64,000 nt of DNA, from positions 355,770 through 419,769 of the forward strand of contig NZ_AOHO01000026.1 of the NCBI RefSeq assembly GCF_000342005.1, in the 5' to 3' direction. A program made the position numbers and the translations under genes. Below the pieces are notes generated by a model. That model did not search any database. It saw nothing but the letters and a program-made list of their open reading frames with translations, and was not told where the DNA came from. This stretch comes from Amycolatopsis decaplanina DSM 44594. GTDB taxonomy: Bacteria > Actinomycetota > Actinomycetes > Mycobacteriales > Pseudonocardiaceae. Below, piece by piece: positions 26,042-35,017 of this stretch. Numbering within the stretch: the first letter of the stretch is position 1; every line of letters starts with the position of its first letter.

Positions 26042-27765
26042 AACGGCTGCTGCCCTTGCTCGCGGTGTTCCTGCTGCTCGCGGGCTGCGCGAACATCCCG
26101 CTCGAATCCCAGCCCATGGTCGTCGCCGGGGACAAACCCGGGCAGGTGCCGGCGGACGTCGCCGAGCCGGCGGCCGGAATCGACCCGCTGACCGTCACCC
26201 GCCAGTTCATCCGCAACTCCGCGGCGCCGGGCACGGCGAACGCCGACGCGCGGGTGTACCTCGACGAAGAAGCCCGGCGCAACTGGAAGCCGTCGCCGGG
26301 GCTGACGATCATCGACGACACCTTCGGCACCGTTTACGACACCGCGTCGCCGTCGGGGAACCCGGACGAGCAGGTGGTGAACGTCCGCGGGTTCAAACTC
26401 GGCAACCTGAGCGCCGACAGCGCGTTCATCCCGGTGAAGGCCGAGTACTCGCAGCAGTTCAAGCTGCGGAAGCAGCCGAACGGCCAGTGGCGGATCGTGG
26501 ACCCGCCGCAGGAACTCGCCGTCACCGACGAGGACTTCGCGACCAACTACTTCCGGGTGCCGATCAGCTTCTACTCGCCCGACTCCGGCGCCTTCGTCCC
26601 CGACCTCCGGTACGTCGCGGCGAAACCGCAGGCCGGGTTGCCCGGCCGGGTGATGGACCTGGTGCTGCAGGGGCCGTCGGAAGGACTGAAGGGCGCGGTC
26701 AAGGACCTGCTCGGCGATCAGGTCACCACCGAGACCAACGTCCGCAGCACGGACGACGGGACACTGGACATCAATCTGACCGGGGTCGGCGGGGCCAGCC
26801 CCGCGGACCGGAGCCTGATCGCCGCGCAGATCGTCCTCTCACTGCAGACGGTGACGCTGAGCCGGATCCGGCTGCTGGCCGACGGCACCGCGCTGGTGCC
26901 GGAACACGAATACTGGCGCTCCAGCGAACTGCCCAACTACAACGTGGACATCGCGCCCAACTCGGAGCTGCTGGGACTGATGACCGTGAACGGACGGGTC
27001 CGGTCGCTCGGTGACGGGGCTCCGGTCGGCGGGCCCGCGGGCAACGGCGGGTACAAGGTCGTCAGCGCCGCGCAGTCCGTCGACGGCAAACGGCTCGCGG
27101 TGGTCGAAGAACGCGACGGCAGGCAGTGGCTCCGGGCCGGCGACCTGGGGCGCGACCTCGGTTCGGTGGACCTGTTCGGCGGCAGCCTGAGCCGCCCCAC
27201 CTGGCGGCCGGTCGCCCGCGGGGGCGGCGTCTCCGGCGAGGTCTGGACGGTGGTCGACCACAACACCGTCGCCAGGGTCACCCTGGCCGCGGACGGCCGC
27301 TGGGTGAAGGCCGGTGTCGACGCGACCATGCTCACCGGACTCGGCCAGATCACCGAACTGCGGCTTTCGCGCGACGGTGCACGGCTGGCCGCGGTGGTCA
27401 ACGGGCAGCTGGTGGTCGCCTCGATCGTGCGGACGGCGGACTCGGTGGCGCTGCGGGCGCCGCGGAAACTGCAGGAACGCGACCTCAAGGACGTCGTCGA
27501 CGTCGACTGGGCGACCCAGGACCACCTGATCGCCGCGACGTCGTCGAGCACGCTGCCGGTGGTCAAGGTGCCGCTGGACGGGCAGCGGATGGATGCCTTC
27601 AACAGCTCGAATCTGACCCCGCCGGTACACGGCGTCACCGCGGCGCCGAGCAGGCCGAACCTGGTCGCGGACGCGGGCGGGCTGTGGGTCGCCTCCGAGC
27701 TGGGCGAGGTCTGGCGGCCGCAGGCGCACACCGTCACCGACGCGGACCCGTTCTATCCGGGGTGA
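26038..27765 (+). CDS. lpqB: Lipoprotein LpqB, MtrAB accessory factor
   Basis: 575 residues. The lipobox LLLAGC places the acylated Cys at about residue 18. An N-terminal GerMN-like region (about 50-320) is followed by a beta-propeller-like C-terminal half with repeated WxxxD-type strands. LpqB is known to interact with MtrB and modulate its signalling. GTG 26038 has GAGGAGG seven bases upstream and overlaps mtrB, completing the mtrA-mtrB-lpqB operon. Three hairpins follow. Confidence 0.95.
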   Translation: MKRLLPLLAVFLLLAGCANIPLESQPMVVAGDKPGQVPADVAEPAAGIDPLTVTRQFIRNSAAPGTANADARVYLDEEARRNWKPSPGLTIIDDTFGTVYDTASPSGNPDEQVVNVRGFKLGNLSADSAFIPVKAEYSQQFKLRKQPNGQWRIVDPPQELAVTDEDFATNYFRVPISFYSPDSGAFVPDLRYVAAKPQAGLPGRVMDLVLQGPSEGLKGAVKDLLGDQVTTETNVRSTDDGTLDINLTGVGGASPADRSLIAAQIVLSLQTVTLSRIRLLADGTALVPEHEYWRSSELPNYNVDIAPNSELLGLMTVNGRVRSLGDGAPVGGPAGNGGYKVVSAAQSVDGKRLAVVEERDGRQWLRAGDLGRDLGSVDLFGGSLSRPTWRPVARGGGVSGEVWTVVDHNTVARVTLAADGRWVKAGVDATMLTGLGQITELRLSRDGARLAAVVNGQLVVASIVRTADSVALRAPRKLQERDLKDVVDVDWATQDHLIAATSSSTLPVVKVPLDGQRMDAFNSSNLTPPVHGVTAAPSRPNLVADAGGLWVASELGEVWRPQAHTVTDADPFYPG

Positions 27766-27782
27766 CCGCTCTGGCTCGAGTA

Positions 27783-27831
27783 CATGAAGGCCCCCTTCCT
27801 TGCGCTAGGCGCAAGGAAGGGGGCCTTCATG
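27783..27831 (+). terminator. Strong GAAGGCC-type hairpin after lpqB
   Basis: 23-bp perfect arms (27783-27805, 27809-27831) around TAG. It is the first of three hairpins between lpqB and comF. Confidence 0.9.
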
Positions 27832-27847
27832 TCTTGGGGGCGCTCTG

Positions 27848-27902
27848 TGTCCTGAAGGCCACCTTCAGGACGTTCACCGTCTCAAGGGTGGCCGTCAGGA
27901 CA
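27848..27902. repeat. Imperfect inverted repeat, GAAGGCC-related
   Basis: TGTCCTGAAGGCCACCTT (27848-27865) pairs with 27884-27902 apart from one mismatch and one bulge. It is the second of three hairpins in the lpqB-comF gap. Confidence 0.7.
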
Positions 27903-27976
27903 CCGACAGGGGGAGCAAGGGACCTTTAGTAACGCTAGCTTTCCTAGCGGCGCTAGCGAGCGATCGGGGCTCCAGA

Positions 27977-28033
27977 GGTCCGTGAAGGCCTCCTTGAGGG
28001 ACCCAGGGTCCCTCAAGGAGGCCTTCACGGACC
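27977..28033. repeat. 57-bp palindrome, copy 2 of the 6021-6079 repeat
   Basis: 28-bp perfect arms around A28005. It matches the copy 22 kb away almost base for base. The rest of the lpqB-comF gap up to 28190 shows no gene. Confidence 0.85.
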
Positions 28034-28214
28034 GAGCCCGGGCGGGCGAAGGAGCGCGAAGCGTGCGAAGGGGGCGAAGGAGTGCGGAGCCCGAAGCGAA
28101 CTTCTCCGGTACTGCTGCCATGACCGGTCCCCTTAGGACGTAAAGCGTCCAAAGCGGACCTCTCGCGACACGACGGGACCCGGAACTGTCGTGGCCCCGG
28201 ACGACACTCGCCCC

Positions 28215-28853
28215 ATGTCCAAGATCCTGGATCTCCTCATCCCCGCCCGCTGCGCGTCCTGCGGAGCGCCGGGCGCGCCCTGTTGCGACACCTGTCAGAC
28301 CGTTTGGGGTGCGCTCAGCGAGATCATCCGCGGCCCGACGGCCGGTCTCGTACCCGTCTACGTCCTGGCCCCCTACGCCGACGAGGCCCGTCGCCTGATC
28401 CTCGCCTACAAGGAACGCGGCCGCCGCGACCTCGCCCCGTCCCTCGGGCGGGCCATCGCCGAAGCCCTCGTCCACCTGCCCGATCCGGAGCCGGAACCTT
28501 GTCTCGTCCCGGTTCCCTCGAGGCGGCACGCCTCGCGCGTCCGAGGTGGACCGCACGTCCGGCGCGTCGCCGAGGAATGCGTGAAAGTGCTGGCGAGCAA
28601 GGGAAAAGCGGCGACCGTGGCGCCTGTCCTCCGGCTCGGGGCCGGAGTTCGCGACGCCGTGGGACTCACCCGCGGCGAGCGGTCGGCGAACCTCGACGGC
28701 CGCATCCGCCTGGTCCCGGGAGTCTGCCGGGGGAAGGTCGTTCTCCTTGACGACGTGATCACAACCGGAGCGACCGCCGCCGCTTGTACGCGGTTTTTGG
28801 ACATAAGCGGAATTCACGTTTCCGCGGTGGTAGCGCTGGCCGCCGCCGGGTGA
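28215..28853 (+). CDS. comF: ComF-family phosphoribosyltransferase-like protein
   Basis: 212 residues. An N-terminal zinc-finger-like CASC...CDTC (residues ~13-28) is followed by a type I PRTase fold with the PRPP-binding VVLLDDVITTGAT near residue 180. ComF proteins are linked to DNA uptake in competent bacteria; in actinobacteria the role is unproven. ATG 28215 is preferred; GTG 28191 would add eight residues, and neither has a good ribosome site. Orthologous in position to Rv3242c. Confidence 0.88.
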   Translation: MSKILDLLIPARCASCGAPGAPCCDTCQTVWGALSEIIRGPTAGLVPVYVLAPYADEARRLILAYKERGRRDLAPSLGRAIAEALVHLPDPEPEPCLVPVPSRRHASRVRGGPHVRRVAEECVKVLASKGKAATVAPVLRLGAGVRDAVGLTRGERSANLDGRIRLVPGVCRGKVVLLDDVITTGATAAACTRFLDISGIHVSAVVALAAAG

Positions 28854-29396
28854 TCGGAAGGTCACCTACAAGAGTGATGAATGATCGGGAACGAGAATGG
28901 GTACAAGGGCGTTGACGAGATATGAGGGAGCTTCAGGGGAACACTCCGACGGCCCGCCACTCCACCGGGGTGGCGGCGGATTCCCTCGGGTGCGTCACCC
29001 TCGGGTTTTTCCCGTCCGAAGGTTTGCGCCGTCCGCGTGAAAACAAATCACGGGGAAGGCGCCTGGCAAGCCGGATTGTCCCGCTGGCCGCACGGTCGTC
29101 GTCGCGTGCGGTGACGAGGTCTCACGTCCTGATATCCCCCGGCTCGGGGGCTGTTGCTCGCGGCGTGATGCAGCTAACGTGCAGCGCTATCAGCAATCCC
29201 GGCAGGCAGGGAGGTGACCAGCCCATGTCCCTGGCGCCGGAGCCGCGCTGAGTCCGCGCTCGGACATCCGACACGAGACGTCGTGACCGTATGCCGAGTT
29301 CCCTCATCGCCCGCGATCCGGGCTTCGTCCCCGCTTTACCGGCGCCCTAGTGAACACATCTACAGCTCGCAGTCATTTGAGCGAGGGAGGTCGTGT
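28854..29396 (+). other. 543-bp intergenic region upstream of hpf
   Basis: Holds a SigR-type promoter match at 28887-28916 and the hpf ribosome site near 29383-29389. An open frame at 28922-29251 begins six bases after the promoter's -10 but has weak third-position GC, so I read the stretch as a long leader or regulatory region. No RNA class is recognised. Confidence 0.5.
28887..28916 (+). promoter_or_regulatory. SigR/SigH-type promoter match upstream of hpf
   Basis: GGGAAC (28887-28892), an 18-base spacer and GTTGAC (28911-28916) fit the thiol-stress sigma consensus GGAA(T/C)-N18-GTT. Confidence 0.5.
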
Positions 29397-30086
29397 ATGG
29401 ACATCGTCGTTAAGGGCCGCAACGTGGAGGTGCCCGACCACTATCGGGCACTCGTCAGCGAAAAGCTGGCCCGGCTAGAGCGCTACGACAAGAAGGTCAT
29501 CCGGTACGACGTGGAACTCTTCCACGAGCCCAATCGCCGGCAGTCGAAGAACTGCCAGCGCGTCGAAATCACCGGTAAGGGCCGAGGCCCCGCCGTACGC
29601 GCCGAAGCGTGTGCGGGTGACTTTTACGCAGCGCTGGATTCCGCACTGAACAAGCTCGAGAACAGGTTGCGGAAGACACACGACCGCCGGCGCGTGCACT
29701 ACGGCCGCAGCCGCCCGGAATCCGTCGCCGAGGCGACTTCGATGGCGGCCGCCGGTGGAATGACCACCGACACCCGACATCTGGCGGGTACCGCTGTGCT
29801 CGAAGCGCCGGAGGCCGAACCCATGGCCAACGGTTTCGCTGTCGAGAGCGGTGACTTCGAGATGCCCCAGCAACAGCGCTGGGATGACGGGGTGACCGAA
29901 CACCAGCCCGGTCGCGTCGTCCGCGAGAAGAAGCATGACGCGGAGCCCATGACGGTCGACCAGGCTCTCTACGAGATGGAACTGGTCGGTCACGACTTCT
30001 ACCTGTTCAACGACTCCGACGCCGGGTGCCCGAGCGTCGTCTACCGGAGGCGAGGCTTCGACTACGGCGTCATCCGGCTGAGCTAG
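29397..30086 (+). CDS. hpf: Long-form ribosome hibernation promoting factor
   Basis: 229 residues. Residues 1-~105 are the RaiA/S30AE domain that sits in the 30S decoding site (MDIVVKGRNVEVPDHY; KLARLERYDKK); after an acidic, low-complexity linker the last ~55 residues are the C-terminal dimerisation domain (VVREKKHDAEPMTVDQALYEM; FDYGVIRLS) that pairs 70S ribosomes into 100S. The linker here is longer than in firmicutes, as in other actinobacteria. ATG 29397 follows GGGAGG. A 16-bp hairpin ends it. Control by SigR is suggested by the upstream promoter match. Confidence 0.95.
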   Translation: MDIVVKGRNVEVPDHYRALVSEKLARLERYDKKVIRYDVELFHEPNRRQSKNCQRVEITGKGRGPAVRAEACAGDFYAALDSALNKLENRLRKTHDRRRVHYGRSRPESVAEATSMAAAGGMTTDTRHLAGTAVLEAPEAEPMANGFAVESGDFEMPQQQRWDDGVTEHQPGRVVREKKHDAEPMTVDQALYEMELVGHDFYLFNDSDAGCPSVVYRRRGFDYGVIRLS

Positions 30087-30103
30087 CCGGTCCCTACGTC
30101 CAC

Positions 30104-30140
30104 GACGGCGGCCCGCACGCGTCCCGTGCGGGCCGCCGTC
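30104..30140 (+). terminator. Perfect hairpin after hpf
   Basis: GACGGCGGCCCGCACG (30104-30119) pairs with 30125-30140 over a CGTCC loop. Confidence 0.88.
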
Positions 30141-30322
30141 ATGTCCGGATCAGGCGGGACGCGCCCTCATCCGGTCAGGTACCGACCGACGGTGCGTGCG
30201 CGAACACCGAGGTGTTCCCTACGATGGGGGTCTGACGGCGGTGCGAAACCCGGCGCCGTCGTGTACGAGACTGCCCGGGATCGGCTCGGGTGCGATCACA
30301 ATCAGCTAGTGAGGTCGACCGG

Positions 30323-33154
30323 ATGGTGCTGAACCGCCTGCTCCGCGCGGGCGAGGGCAAGATGGTGAAGCGGCTGCGCAACATCGCCGATCACATCAAC
30401 ACCCTCGAAGACGACGTCAAGGAACTTTCGGACACCGCGCTGCGGGCCAAGACCGAGGAGTTCCGTAAGCGGCACGCGGACGGCGAGTCACTCGACGACC
30501 TCCTGCCGGAGGCGTTCGCGGTGGCGAGGGAAGCGGCTTGGCGCGTGCTCGGCCAGCGTCCCTACGACGTCCAGCTCATGGGCGGCGCCGCGCTGCACCT
30601 CGGCCAGGTTTCCGAGATGAAGACCGGTGAGGGCAAGACCCTGACCCAGGTCCTCCCCGCGTACCTGAACGCCGTGTCCGGCAAGGGCGTGCACGTCATC
30701 ACGGTGAACGACTACCTCGCCAAACGTGACGCCGAGTGGATGGGCCGCATCCACCGCTTCCTCGGCCTCGAGGTCGGGGTCATCCTGGCCGACCAGACGC
30801 CCGAGGTCCGCCGTCAGCAGTACGCCGCCGACATCACGCACGGCACGAACAACGAGTTCGGCTTCGACTACCTCCGCGACAACATGGCGTGGAGCCTCGA
30901 GGACTGCGTGCAGCGCGGCCACAACTTCGCGATCGTCGACGAGGTGGACTCCATCCTCATCGACGAGGCGAGGACGCCACTGATCATCTCCGGCCCGGCC
31001 GACCAGTCCTCGCGCTGGTACATCGAGTTCGCGCGGATGACCCCGCTGATGAAGCCGGACATCCACTACGAGGTGGACATCCGCAAGCGCACCGTCGGTG
31101 TCACCGAGAAGGGCGTCGCGTTCGTCGAGGACCAGCTCGGCATCGACAACCTCTACGAGGCCGCGAACACGCCGCTGGTCGGCTACCTGAACAACGCGCT
31201 GAAGGTCAAGGAGCTCTACAAGCGCGACAAGGACTACATCGTCCGCGACGGCGAGGTCCTCATCGTCGACGAGTTCACCGGCCGCATCCTGCACGGCCGC
31301 CGCTACAACGAGGGCATGCACCAGGCGATCGAGGCCAAGGAAGGCGTCGAGATCAAGGCCGAGAACCAGACGCTCGCCACGATCACGCTCCAGAACTACT
31401 TCCGGCTCTACGACAAGCTGTCGGGCATGACCGGTACCGCCGAGACCGAGGCGGCCGAGTTCCACCAGACCTACAAGCTGGGTGTGGTGCCGATCCCGAC
31501 CAACAAGCCGATGGTCCGCGCGGACCAGGCCGACCTGATCTACAAGACCGAGCAGGCCAAGTTCGAGGCCGTCGCCGAGGACATCGCCGAGCGGCACGAG
31601 AAGGGCCAGCCGGTGCTGGTCGGCACCACGAGTGTCGAGAAGTCCGAGCACCTGTCGAAGCTGCTGCTCAAGCTGGGTGTCCCGCACGAGGTCCTCAACG
31701 CCAAGCACCACGACCGGGAGGCGCTGATCGTCGCCCGCGCCGGGCGCAAGGGCGCGGTCACGGTCGCCACCAACATGGCCGGCCGCGGTACCGACATCGT
31801 GCTCGGCGGCAACCCGGACATCATCGCCGACGAGGTGCTGCGCGACCGCGGCCTCGACCCGGTGGAGCACTCCGAGGAGTACGAGGCCGCCTGGCCGAAG
31901 GTGCTCGAAGAGGTCCAGGCCGACACCAAGGCCGAGGCCGAGGAGGTTCGCGAGGCGGGCGGGCTGTACGTGCTCGGCACCGAGCGGCACGAGTCGCGCC
32001 GGATCGACAACCAGCTCCGCGGTCGTTCCGGCCGTCAGGGCGACCCCGGCGAGTCCCGGTTCTACCTTTCGCTCGGTGACGAGCTCATGCGCCGCTTCAA
32101 CGCGACGATGGTCGAGCGGGTCATGACCACCATGCGGCTGCCGGACGACGTGCCGATCGAGCACAAGATGGTCTCCAAGGCGATCAAGAGCGCTCAGACG
32201 CAGGTCGAGCAGCAGAACATGGAGATCCGCAAGAACGTCCTCAAGTACGACGAGGTCATGAACGAGCAGCGCAAGGTGATCTACGCCGAGCGTCTGCGCG
32301 TCCTCGAGGGCGAGGATCTCCGCGAGCAGATCGAGCACATGCTGGTCGACGTCATCAACGCGTACGTCACCGAAGAGACCTCCAGCGGCTACTCCGAGGA
32401 CTGGGACCACGAGAAGCTGTGGACGGCGCTGAAGACGCTGTACCCGGTCAAGGTCACCTGGGAAGAGCTCACCGCGGACGACGACCTCGACGCCGACAGG
32501 TTGCGTGAGGCGCTGCTCGAAGACGCCCACCGCGCGTACGACGAGCGCGAGGCGGAGATCGACGGCAAGGTCGGCGAAGGCGCGATGCGCAGCCTGGAGC
32601 GTCAGGTCATGCTCACCGTGCTCGACCGCAAGTGGCGTGAGCACCTCTACGAGATGGACTATCTCAAGGAGGGCATCGGCATGCGCGCCCTCGCGCAGCG
32701 CGACCCGGTCATCGAGTACCAGCGCGAGGGCTACGACATGTTCCGCGCGATGCTGGAGTCGCTGAAGGAGGAGGCCGTCGGCTTCCTGTTCAACCTCCAG
32801 GTCGAGCAGGCCGAGCCCGCCACCCCGGCGCCGGAGTCCGCGTCCGCGCTGCCCGCCGGCGTCGGGGGCGGGAACGGTCAGGCCGCCAACGGCGACGGCA
32901 GGCACGCCCGCCCAACGCCTCCGCAGGGTCCGGCGACCGACACCGAGTCCGTGCCGTCCGCCTTGCGGGGCAAGGGACTCGGCGGCGGTTCGCGGTCCGG
33001 GTTGACCATGTCGGGACCGTCCGAGGACGGCGGCGTCGAGTCGCATTCGGACAGTGCGGGCGGCGCCGATGGTGACCAGAGCGGAACCCGCCGGGAGCGT
33101 CGTGCCGCGCAGCGCGCCTCCCAGAAGAAGGGCAAGAAGGGCCCGCGCCGCTAA
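30323..33154 (+). CDS. secA: Preprotein translocase ATPase SecA1
   Basis: 943 residues. Motor that drives unfolded preproteins through SecYEG. Walker [11 protein letters not shown] near residue 100, DEAD-like [14 protein letters not shown] near 207, and NMAGRGTDI and [17 protein letters not shown] near 490-580 define the two nucleotide-binding folds. The C-terminus is Gly/Ser-rich and basic and ends KKGKKGPRR, with no Cys zinc motif, as in mycobacterial SecA1. ATG 30323 has GAGG eight bases upstream; the frame from 30290 is rejected because it lacks a site. It follows hpf as in Rv3241c-Rv3240c. Confidence 0.97.
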   Translation: MVLNRLLRAGEGKMVKRLRNIADHINTLEDDVKELSDTALRAKTEEFRKRHADGESLDDLLPEAFAVAREAAWRVLGQRPYDVQLMGGAALHLGQVSEMKTGEGKTLTQVLPAYLNAVSGKGVHVITVNDYLAKRDAEWMGRIHRFLGLEVGVILADQTPEVRRQQYAADITHGTNNEFGFDYLRDNMAWSLEDCVQRGHNFAIVDEVDSILIDEARTPLIISGPADQSSRWYIEFARMTPLMKPDIHYEVDIRKRTVGVTEKGVAFVEDQLGIDNLYEAANTPLVGYLNNALKVKELYKRDKDYIVRDGEVLIVDEFTGRILHGRRYNEGMHQAIEAKEGVEIKAENQTLATITLQNYFRLYDKLSGMTGTAETEAAEFHQTYKLGVVPIPTNKPMVRADQADLIYKTEQAKFEAVAEDIAERHEKGQPVLVGTTSVEKSEHLSKLLLKLGVPHEVLNAKHHDREALIVARAGRKGAVTVATNMAGRGTDIVLGGNPDIIADEVLRDRGLDPVEHSEEYEAAWPKVLEEVQADTKAEAEEVREAGGLYVLGTERHESRRIDNQLRGRSGRQGDPGESRFYLSLGDELMRRFNATMVERVMTTMRLPDDVPIEHKMVSKAIKSAQTQVEQQNMEIRKNVLKYDEVMNEQRKVIYAERLRVLEGEDLREQIEHMLVDVINAYVTEETSSGYSEDWDHEKLWTALKTLYPVKVTWEELTADDDLDADRLREALLEDAHRAYDEREAEIDGKVGEGAMRSLERQVMLTVLDRKWREHLYEMDYLKEGIGMRALAQRDPVIEYQREGYDMFRAMLESLKEEAVGFLFNLQVEQAEPATPAPESASALPAGVGGGNGQAANGDGRHARPTPPQGPATDTESVPSALRGKGLGGGSRSGLTMSGPSEDGGVESHSDSAGGADGDQSGTRRERRAAQRASQKKGKKGPRR

Positions 33155-33160
33155 GACAGC

Positions 33161-33202
33161 CGAAGGGGCCTTCACCGCATACTCGCGGTGAAGGCCCCTT
33201 CG
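33161..33202. terminator. GAAGGCC-type hairpin between convergent secA and the next gene
   Basis: 18-bp perfect arms (33161-33178, 33185-33202) around ATACTC fill the gap between the two stop codons. Confidence 0.9.
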
Positions 33203-33712
33203 TCATGCTGCGAGCCGGAGCGCGGAGACGCGCCGCGGCGGCTTCAACAGGTGGAAGCGGGTGCACACCCAGCCTGACGGCGTCCGCTCGAAACGTGCGG
33301 CCAAGGCGAGACTGCGTCCGTTCTGTTCGACCGTCGCGCACGCTTCGACGACGCCGTCCGCCGGATGGCCCAGATGGACCGACTTCGGCCGGTAACCGCC
33401 CGATGGACGGCGACGGCCGCCGGCGAGCAGCGCGCTGTGGAGCGCCGGGGCGAGGATCGGCCGCACCTGGACAGCCGGGCGGCGCCCGTCGCAGGCTTCG
33501 AGGATGGTGGTCAGCAGCCTGCCGACCTGTCGGCCGTCCGGGGTGTCCGGTCGCGGACGCGGTTCCTCCACGACGCGTTCGCCGGACAGCGGCAGGTCCA
33601 GCACGAGCTGGTTGTCCGGCGCTTCCGCCCGGTGCACCAGGTTGTCCGGCCTGCCGGCGACCCGGTAAGGCGGTTCACACGGTTCGAGCCGTCTCAGTAC
33701 GTACGACTTCAT
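33203..33712 (-). CDS. Rv3235-like protein of unknown function (DUF6459 type)
   Basis: 169 residues, rich in Arg, Pro and Ala. The conserved core is the C-terminal half, QVGRLLTTILEACDGRRPAV to WVCTRFHLLKP, including VVEACATVEQNGRSLALAARFE; no catalytic motif or signal peptide is visible. ATG 33712 is chosen because an AGGGGG lies about ten bases upstream. Its position next to secA matches the small Ala/Arg/Pro-rich Rv3235 of mycobacteria. I do not know its function; the fold may be a small alpha+beta NTF2-like domain (inference). Confidence 0.75.
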   Translation of the reverse strand: MKSYVLRRLEPCEPPYRVAGRPDNLVHRAEAPDNQLVLDLPLSGERVVEEPRPRPDTPDGRQVGRLLTTILEACDGRRPAVQVRPILAPALHSALLAGGRRRPSGGYRPKSVHLGHPADGVVEACATVEQNGRSLALAARFERTPSGWVCTRFHLLKPPRRVSALRLAA

Positions 33713-33839
33713 CAGGCATTCCCCCTTCGCGGCCCCCTCGGCCACGCCCAGCAACTAAGGGGCCGGTGGCAGGCGGCGCCGCGACAAGGAACGCCCGAGA
33801 GGATGAACCGGGCGGTGATCGCTTGTGTACGGTGGACCG

Positions 33840-34229
33840 GTGCTGAAAGGGCTGGTCATCGACTACGCCGGGGTGCTCACGGACGTGGGCGCGGACGAGC
33901 TCTACGCCTTCCTGCGGGCGGCCAGGGGACGCGGCATCAAAACGGCCTTGCTCTCCAACGCCCCCGGCGCGTCGGACGAGGCCAAGCGGTCACTCGACCC
34001 GTTCTTCGACGCGCTGGTCTTCTCCGGCGAGGTCGGCGTGGCCAAACCCGAACGCGAGGTCTACCTGCTCACCGCGGGGCTGCTCGACCTGCCCGCCGAC
34101 CGGTGTGTGTTCGTCGACGACGCCGCGCGCAACGTCCGGGCGGCGGTGGCGGCCGGGATGGCGGGAGTGCACCACACCTCGGTCGAGGAGACGCTGACCG
34201 AGCTCAGCGCCTTGTTCCCGAAGCCTTAG
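33840..34229 (+). CDS. Small HAD-superfamily hydrolase
   Basis: 129 residues, short for a HAD phosphatase and with a minimal cap. Motif I is VIDYAGVLTD, in which the first Asp is present and the second is replaced by Ala; motif II LLSNA, motif III Lys in GVAKPERE and motif IV VFVDDAARNV are intact. The start is unclear: GTG 33840 or 33825. Its 3' end overlaps the convergent methyltransferase by 26 bp. Loss of the second Asp suggests altered or weak phosphatase activity. Confidence 0.78.
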   Translation: MLKGLVIDYAGVLTDVGADELYAFLRAARGRGIKTALLSNAPGASDEAKRSLDPFFDALVFSGEVGVAKPEREVYLLTAGLLDLPADRCVFVDDAARNVRAAVAAGMAGVHHTSVEETLTELSALFPKP

Positions 34230-34983
34230 CGCGGCGCACCAGTTCGAAGGACAGCACCGCGGCGGCGGCCGAGACGTTCAGCGACTCGACCTCGCCCGGC
34301 ATCGGGATCGACACCCATTCCGTCACCAGTTCGCCGACCTCGGCGCCGACGCCGTTCGTCTCCCCGCCCAGCACGAACGCCGCGCGCTGCGGCAGGTCGA
34401 CGTCGAACACCGAACCACGGGCGGAAGCACCCAGCGCGTAGATGCCGTACCCGGCTTCGGTGAGCATTTCGGCCGCCTCGCGCGCGCTGCCGCACCGCAG
34501 CACCGGCGCGCGGAACGCGACCCCGGCCGAAGCCTTGACCACCATCGGGTCGAGGGCGGCGACCCCGCGCCGCGGCACCACGACACCCTCGAGTCCGGCG
34601 GCGGTCGCCGTGCGCAAGATCATCCCGACGTTCGCCGGGGTGGTGATGCCGTCGAGCAGGAGCACCCGTGACGGCGGCCTGCCGTCGGACAGGGCCGCGT
34701 GCAGCGACCGCATACGCGGGGCGACGACGTCGGCCAGCACCCCCTGGTCCTGCTTGCCGTTGCCCGCCAGCACCTTGACGCGATGCGCGCTCGCGCGCTG
34801 CACCGGCACCCCGGCCGCCTTCGCGGCCCGCTGGATCTCGGCGGCGTTCGGCCCTCGCACGGTGTCGGCGAGAATCACCTTGTCCACCTCGAGCGCCGCG
34901 TCGTCCAATGCCTCGAGCACCGGTTTGCGGCCGTACACCGTCAGGAACCGGTCCTTCGGCGAGATCACCGACTCATCACCCAC
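34204..34983 (-). CDS. TrmH/SpoU-family RNA 2'-O-methyltransferase
   Basis: About 259 residues. An N-terminal substrate-binding domain (TVYGRKPVLEAL) precedes the SPOUT knot domain with motif 1 LLLDGITTPANVGMILRTA, motif 2 FVLGGETNGVG and motif 3 IPMPGEVESLNVSAAAAV. It should methylate a ribose in rRNA or tRNA using S-adenosylmethionine; target unknown. The start is uncertain: GTG 34983 or GTG 34968; the ATG at 35019 would overlap the divergent gene's start. Head-to-head with the Tgs-like gene. Confidence 0.88.
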   Translation of the reverse strand: MGDESVISPKDRFLTVYGRKPVLEALDDAALEVDKVILADTVRGPNAAEIQRAAKAAGVPVQRASAHRVKVLAGNGKQDQGVLADVVAPRMRSLHAALSDGRPPSRVLLLDGITTPANVGMILRTATAAGLEGVVVPRRGVAALDPMVVKASAGVAFRAPVLRCGSAREAAEMLTEAGYGIYALGASARGSVFDVDLPQRAAFVLGGETNGVGAEVGELVTEWVSIPMPGEVESLNVSAAAAVLSFELVRRAKASGTRR

Positions 34984-35017
34984 ACCGGCGAGTGTCCCAC
35001 TATGTAAGGATCGGCCC

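Noticed and set aside
28922..29251. 109-codon frame starting six bases after a SigR-type -10
   Set aside because: Third codon positions are not GC-biased as in neighbouring genes and the product matches nothing; kept only as part of the promoter finding.
30488..33175. 895-codon frame opposite secA
   Set aside because: Antisense shadow of a confirmed SecA; no motif.
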